Source: Icerya purchasi
Taxonomy: Eukaryota; Arthropoda; Insecta; Hemiptera; Monophlebidae
NCBI GenBank assembly: GCA_039619475.1
Contig: CM077115.1
Span: 589,707,643 to 589,771,642 of the forward strand
Length of the DNA: 64,000 bases
Direction: 5' to 3'
Shown: positions 59,718 through 64,000 of the stretch, one piece after another
Numbering within the stretch: position 1 is the stretch's first letter
How the letters are laid out: every line of letters starts with the position of its first letter
Made by a program: the position numbers and the translations under genes
The notes under the pieces: generated by a model
Databases searched by the model: none
Seen by the model: only the letters and a program-made list of their open reading frames with translations
Told to the model about the DNA's origin: nothing

Positions 59718-59806
59718 GACTACTAACCAACTATATTTATATTAAACGGCATATTATTTAGCGCCAGATGGCGTTGCAATCGCCACGCTAACTCACAGTG
59801 TATGAT

Positions 59807-59851
59807 TTTGACGAGCATTTGAAATTCGGGATGTTCTTTTAGCCCACCCTA
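59807..59851 (-). repeat. Right terminal inverted repeat of the mariner element
   Basis: Inverted, it starts TAGGGTGGGCT and then matches the left repeat apart from one T/C change. Confidence 0.95.
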
Positions 59852-59929
59852 TACAATTATTAATTGACAATAAACTCAAATAGCTCAGCAATCTCGGCCG
59901 TCGCGATAGCCTAATGGCAATTTTTTTCC

Positions 59930-60290
59930 TTTAACATTCTATACATTTTTTGATTTAAGAACAGTTTACCTTTAAGCACCTGTCACATCCTGTAAAGTTA
60001 ACTTTTCAATACTGTCCGTATAAAATTTTCCGTCCAGTTCTTTGAAGACCTTAATGACTCGATTTTTAAGCTATTCGCATCCTCGTGTTTTTCGCCGGTT
60101 AATTTTTATTTTAATTAAGGAAATAAAGCATAATCGTTTGGAGCAGGGTTCGGATTGTAGGATGGGTTGGAGTTTAATTGACCATCCAAACTTGGCGATA
60201 AGTTCTTGGGTAACCTTCTCTGTGTATGGCCACATGTCGTCATGTATCAATTGAATTCCTTTCAAAATTTTTCCTGGCCACCGATTTTTT
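59930..60290 (-). mobile_element. DD34D mariner transposase relic
   Basis: Minus-strand remnant of a classical mariner. The frame reads GIQLIHDDMWPYTEKVTQEL then IAKFGWSIKL (HDN-RPH-A block, second Asp). A one-base insertion then shifts to NPSYNPNPAPNDYALF (the PPYSPDLAPSDYHLF block). Counting across the shift gives 34 residues between the second and third Asp, the DD34D spacing. The C-terminal FKELDGKFYTDSIEKL follows near 60000-60050. The N-terminal half and termini are missing. It starts about 80 bp from the intact DD41D element, whose insertion may have come next to or into it. Confidence 0.8.
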
Positions 60291-60360
60291 ATCCTTTTTT
60301 TTTTTAAATTGGTGAGTGTTTATAGCTCTCACCATTAAAACGAACCAATAAACCAACCTC
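60291..60360 (+). repeat. T-run and GGTGAG/CTCACC hairpin
   Basis: A T tract (60295-60305), then a hairpin at 60311-60333 and an ATTAAAACGAACCAATAAACC string. It looks like the 3' end of a LINE or short retroelement, but no coding part was found. Confidence 0.35.
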
Positions 60361-62394
60361 GTTCTAAAAATGAAATTAGCAGTTGTAAAACAAAATCTCG
60401 GTCGCTCCCCTCCTGTCACTGTACAATAAACGGTTGCTGTGGGAGCCTTACTTTCTGGATGATTCCAATATATATATCAGAGCAGAAATATTTAAATTTT
60501 CTTTAGGAAATAATTAAAATTTCTTTGCTTTTTATTTCATCACTTTACTTTTTAAACTTTCAGATTGTTATGACACCGCTCACATTTTTGATCATAATAA
60601 TCGGCATTTATCGCGAATTACTCTAATTATGCAATCCGTTTTAATACTTCTGCAAAAGATTTTGTCACCGACAGGTTAATTTTCTGTTCGGTTCCTTTTA
60701 TACTTCATTCATTTTTAAAATGTTTCGACTAAATTATTTTATTTTTAAACTGATTAAAATCCCTTTTATATTTGAATATCTTTGCAGACATGCTTTACTA
60801 GTATTTTCTGTTAAAATATACAAACTGTGCTATAAATTTTCTTCTTCGCCTTTACTATCATCAATTCCCTTTTCAAAATCGTTTTTTTTTTTTTTTTGCG
60901 TGTCGTTCCTAATTTCAACTATAAAAAGTGGGAAAATCATTAAACTTTTAAAAAATCAAATAACGCGACTGTGTTAAAACTTGAAACACTCTAATAAAAC
61001 CGACTACAAGTACATTAATTCCTCAAGCGATTACCATCGGTCAAAATATCTATGAAAAATTAAGGATGTAGTACGGTGAATAAGTTTGTCAGTTACTTCT
61101 AATCGAAATTTCTTGTTAATTTAATCAATCGGATAATATAGTGGTGTTCGTGCTCTACGAGTGATTTAAATTAATAAGGTAGAATGGAATTTTCATTTGG
61201 TGTAATCATGAAACGGGCGATTATGTAACGAACTGATCAAAAAAACGTTAATTTATCTTCATCATCAATATCAATGCTCTGTTAAACTTCGAACTGATGA
61301 AGTTTCATTCAAATTTCTTCTCATCAGCGAGACAGCGTTATTTCTAACGTAATGCTATCTGATAACTGATTACTTTTCGTATCATTCCACTTCGAATCTC
61401 AACGATACTCTTACTTTCTTTAAAAGGCCAATTTAAAGATAACGTCACTCATTAAACATACCGTTAATTACACGCATAAAGCAATTAATTATTTAAAAAG
61501 AAAGAGAAACCTAAATACAAATTTCAAACTACAACGCTCACTTAAAAATAAAAGCGCTGCTAACGATCAATTACGCTTAATTAATTATCTGTATTTGTTA
61601 ATTGCAGCCGGTGAAAGACAGACCGAAAGAACGAACAATTGATAATTACGATACCTCTACCCGGATACACTGCAATGGAAAGTTTTTCTTCTGTACACAC
61701 ATACACAATTCACGCATATAAATATATAATACTCGCACGTTCAGATATTCAGATAGGTGAAATCGTTTTCAACATCAAAATATCCCCTCCCCCAGCAAAA
61801 GTTAAATCCAAACATTTCTTAAATATAACATAATGATGAGGAATTAAATAATTATCGTAAAAATTATGTGTATCTTTATTCTAATCAGATTGTCACTAAT
61901 TTTTTTATTTGCTAATGAAATATTAAAAATTGCAACGGAAAATTCAAAACATTAAAAATAAATCATTTCGCTTTCAACGGACTTTGATACAATTACTGAT
62001 TTCTTCTCATGGATTATTTTGTACCTTGCTATAGTATTAAAACAGATAAAATAGGTTTATAACTTTTCAATTATTGAAATTCAAATAATAATGGATTACG
62101 CACAGCTTCCGCTAAAACCCGTTTGTATTAAAATAAATTAACATCGGGGCAATTATAAAAAAAAAGGAGAGGTAGTAAGGACATCTTTCAAAATGTTAAA
62201 GATGACCATCCGGCGACGCTTGGATCATTAGCTTGAACAAAAATATTTATCCACTTTTAATCACAACAATTTCATGAAAACTCGACCAGAAATAAAGAAG
62301 GTGTTAAGAGTAATAGACTGAGGAGAGATCATACGATATAGAAAATAATTTAAAATTAACTAATATCGGTACCAGAATATCATCAAGACTTCGC
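60361..62394. other. Long AT-rich stretch without recognised gene
   Basis: A T run at about 60884-60897 and a short TA run at 60470. The frames at 60720-60977 and 61639-61833 are low-complexity or unplaced. Confidence 0.4.
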
Positions 62395-62460
62395 AAGATG
62401 GCCCCCCATGACCGAGATCGGTCGGGACAGCAAGAAGAAAAAGAAAAATAACAATATTAC
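62395..62460 (+). mobile_element. Possible LINE 3' tail with GACCGA/TCGGTC hairpin
   Basis: GGCCCCCCATGACCGAGATC leads into a hairpin at about 62411-62425, then GGGACAGCAAGAAG and an AAG-rich tail. Several insect LINE 3' ends have this order of C-rich block, hairpin, GGGACA and AAG repeats. No coding sequence precedes it. Confidence 0.4.
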
Positions 62461-62704
62461 ATTTGCATAGTACCGAATTATGCTATCGTTCAACTTTGTA
62501 AACTGTAGATTATGAAATAGTAAAAATAAATGATAATAAATTCACAACACCATTAAATGCGATTGTTATACAGTAATATCATCAGTGATTATTAGAAAAT
62601 ATCCTGAAGCTTTTCGTAAAATTTTCTGTTTTAAACTGTGAAATTTCATTCGCTCAAACCTAATTTGTGTTGAACAATGTCATAAAATGGACTTAATTTG
62701 TAAA

Positions 62705-62705
<1 letters not shown>

Positions 62706-62736
<31 letters not shown>
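62706..62736. repeat. Long T homopolymer
   Basis: About 30 T. It may be the poly(A) of a minus-strand retro-insertion, but the neighbouring minus-strand sequence is not recognisable. Confidence 0.85.
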
Positions 62737-62737
<1 letters not shown>

Positions 62738-63339
62738 TGTGATAAATATTGTCTATTGTGTGTAACGTAAAATAATAGTAAGCTATTAGTATATTAGTTA
62801 ACTAAATCATGTCTTTTTCTAATGAGAAGAGATATGAGGAAGTAATTGCTTAACATAGAAAAAGTCAAGATTTAGTTAACCAAACAGCAGCGCCAATTGT
62901 GTTTCTAAGACCGGAGTGGTGAAAAAAAAACCTGAAAATTAACTTGCTAAAGAAAAACTGTAGATTAAAAAAAAAAAAATTGACGCTGGTCTTTTTTGAT
63001 GAAATATAAAATTAACCAATTAGTTCACATCTCATACACACCTATTTTTAATTTGCCTATTTACTAATTTATCAGGCTCATTACACTAACTCTATATACA
63101 ATTTTACTACCTTTTAACTAAATTTTTATATTTAATTGAGCGATAAATATTGGTGTATACAGAAAAGCTAATTTTCCGTCCTATACGCGCGTCATCAATC
63201 TAAATAAATAAAAGCGATTTATCGATTTAATTGTAAATGGATACTAATTCCTTGAACACCCTTCAGGCCATATCCCCTTCCTGATCATTCGTATGACACT
63301 TTGTTATCCTTCGAATACGTTCACTCATTCATAATCTTT
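62737..63339. other. AT-rich stretch without recognised gene
   Basis: A runs near 62925 and 62970. No domain. Confidence 0.4.
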
Positions 63340-64000
63340 CTTATCTCCGTTAAATCAATATCGATTTGCTGGGGGCACCTAGTCACTCGAGCATATTTGG
63401 TAATGAAGCGGCTGATATTCTTTGGTGCTCGGGTTGCTGCTTCTTCCCGCCTTATTTTTTAAAAAAATTTTCGTCTGCTAACCTCCTATCGATATGTAAA
63501 AACTTCCATATCAGATGACGGTATATCGGATATTTACGCTCTCTTCTTTTCTAGCAATTCTTCATTTCATCTGTCTGTTCAGCCTGCTCTCCTCCCTATC
63601 ATGTTTTCTTTTGCATCTCTCTCTTCGACGTTCTGATTTCGTTTCCGTTGTTCGTATGCGTTTTGGCCATTCTCTGTTGCTTTTTTTCCCGATTTCGCTT
63701 TTCCCTGATTTCCTCCCCACACTGTTCCCTCCATCCTGATGATGCGATTATTTGCGACACCGATCATCATGTGTTCTTCCACAGTGTTCATCTCTTTCTG
63801 TGGAGCATTTTGTATTCCTATTTGTTGAAGCTTAGTCTTCCTGCTCCATATTGTGCTTCCTATATCCTGTCCATTCCTTCTACACTAGTTATTCCTGCTA
63901 TTTGTTCCTTTTTGTCAAAAAGATTTCTGATCGGATTAAAATATAACCGACTTCTTCCCTTACTATTTGTTTCTGGGTACAGGTCCTTGGTTGACGAGCC
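63340..64000 (+). mobile_element. LINE RNase H end and C-terminus, running off the window
   Basis: The plus-strand frame HSSIFGNEAADILWCSG near 63388-63440 is the closing RNase H block (His, then GNE-AD). Near 63725-63770 HPDDAIICDTDHHVFF is the Cys/His block shared with 57.4 kb and 13.25 kb, followed by LPAPYCASYILSIPST. The 3' end GTTTCTGGGTACAGG...GGTTGACGAGCC reaches the window edge before any poly(A). Frames shift at least twice. Same family as 12990-14125 and 56950-57705. Confidence 0.75.

Larger units (their letters stand above)
58498..59851 (-). mobile_element. Apparently complete mariner-type transposon (DD41D)
   Basis: A 1354-bp element between TA target duplications (58496-58497 and 59852-59853). 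It has 45-bp terminal inverted repeats with 41 matches and one uninterrupted transposase gene read on the minus strand. Untranslated spacers are about 134 bp upstream and 119 bp downstream of the gene. No stop, frameshift or internal gap is visible. All other transposons in the window are broken, so this one inserted much later. Confidence 0.95.

Noticed and set aside
1..64000. CRISPR arrays, bacterial operons, rRNA and tRNA genes
   Set aside because: No regularly spaced direct repeats, no long adjacent bacterial-type ORFs, and no rRNA or cloverleaf signatures seen on reading.

Overview
This window looks like one AT-rich, gene-poor stretch of a eukaryotic nuclear genome, most probably an insect. 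The transposon set fits: Tc1/mariner elements of the type common in insects, Jockey- and I-like LINEs with RNase H, RTE-like LINE pieces, hAT elements and hAT-type MITEs. There are also long A/T runs, TA and TCTA microsatellites, and short exon-like islands with GT-AG borders. I see no operon, bacterial promoter, CRISPR array, rRNA or tRNA. The species cannot be fixed from the sequence; a hemipteroid insect is only a guess.

Almost all recognisable coding sequence is transposon debris. The exception is a mariner-type element at 58498-59851. It has a TA target duplication, 45-bp terminal inverted repeats and an uninterrupted 366-codon transposase with three catalytic aspartates (DD41D spacing). 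Decayed relatives lie at 42398-43305 (internally deleted, both termini present) and 52895-53305. A separate DD34D mariner relic lies at 59930-60290.

LINE relics occur on both strands, mostly 5'-truncated: minus strand at 870-1640, 2166-2400, 7350-8765, 10640-11410, 12990-14125, 32991-36105 and 51660-51935; plus strand at 17545-17950, 21465-22090, 23800-24124, 24780-25311, 30125-30480, 38820-39300, 39500-41395, 46640-47876, 52170-52830, 56950-57705, 57950-58490 and 63340-64000. They carry recognisable reverse transcriptase (FADD/YADD), RNase H (TDGS, GNE-AD) and C-terminal Cys/His pieces, broken by frameshifts and stops.

Non-autonomous DNA elements are well resolved. Two hAT-like MITEs have 8-bp target duplications (44842-45160 and 49263-49665). 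A 148-bp-arm hairpin (30748-31076) has only about three mismatches between its arms. A second foldback element with roughly 120-bp arms lies at 54368-54671. A long-inverted-repeat element (21298-22344) encloses an I-like LINE end and sits between TA microsatellites. A dispersed repeat with a GC-rich stem-loop occurs in opposite orientations at 16893-17175 and 22363-22600.

Host coding sequence is sparse and tentative: a possible first coding exon at 49975-50059 (+), a possible internal exon at 56549-56744 (-), and a 35-residue small membrane-peptide ORF at 4763-4870 (-). The window is best read as intergenic or long-intron sequence that has accumulated transposons over a long time, with one mariner and one hairpin element that look recent.
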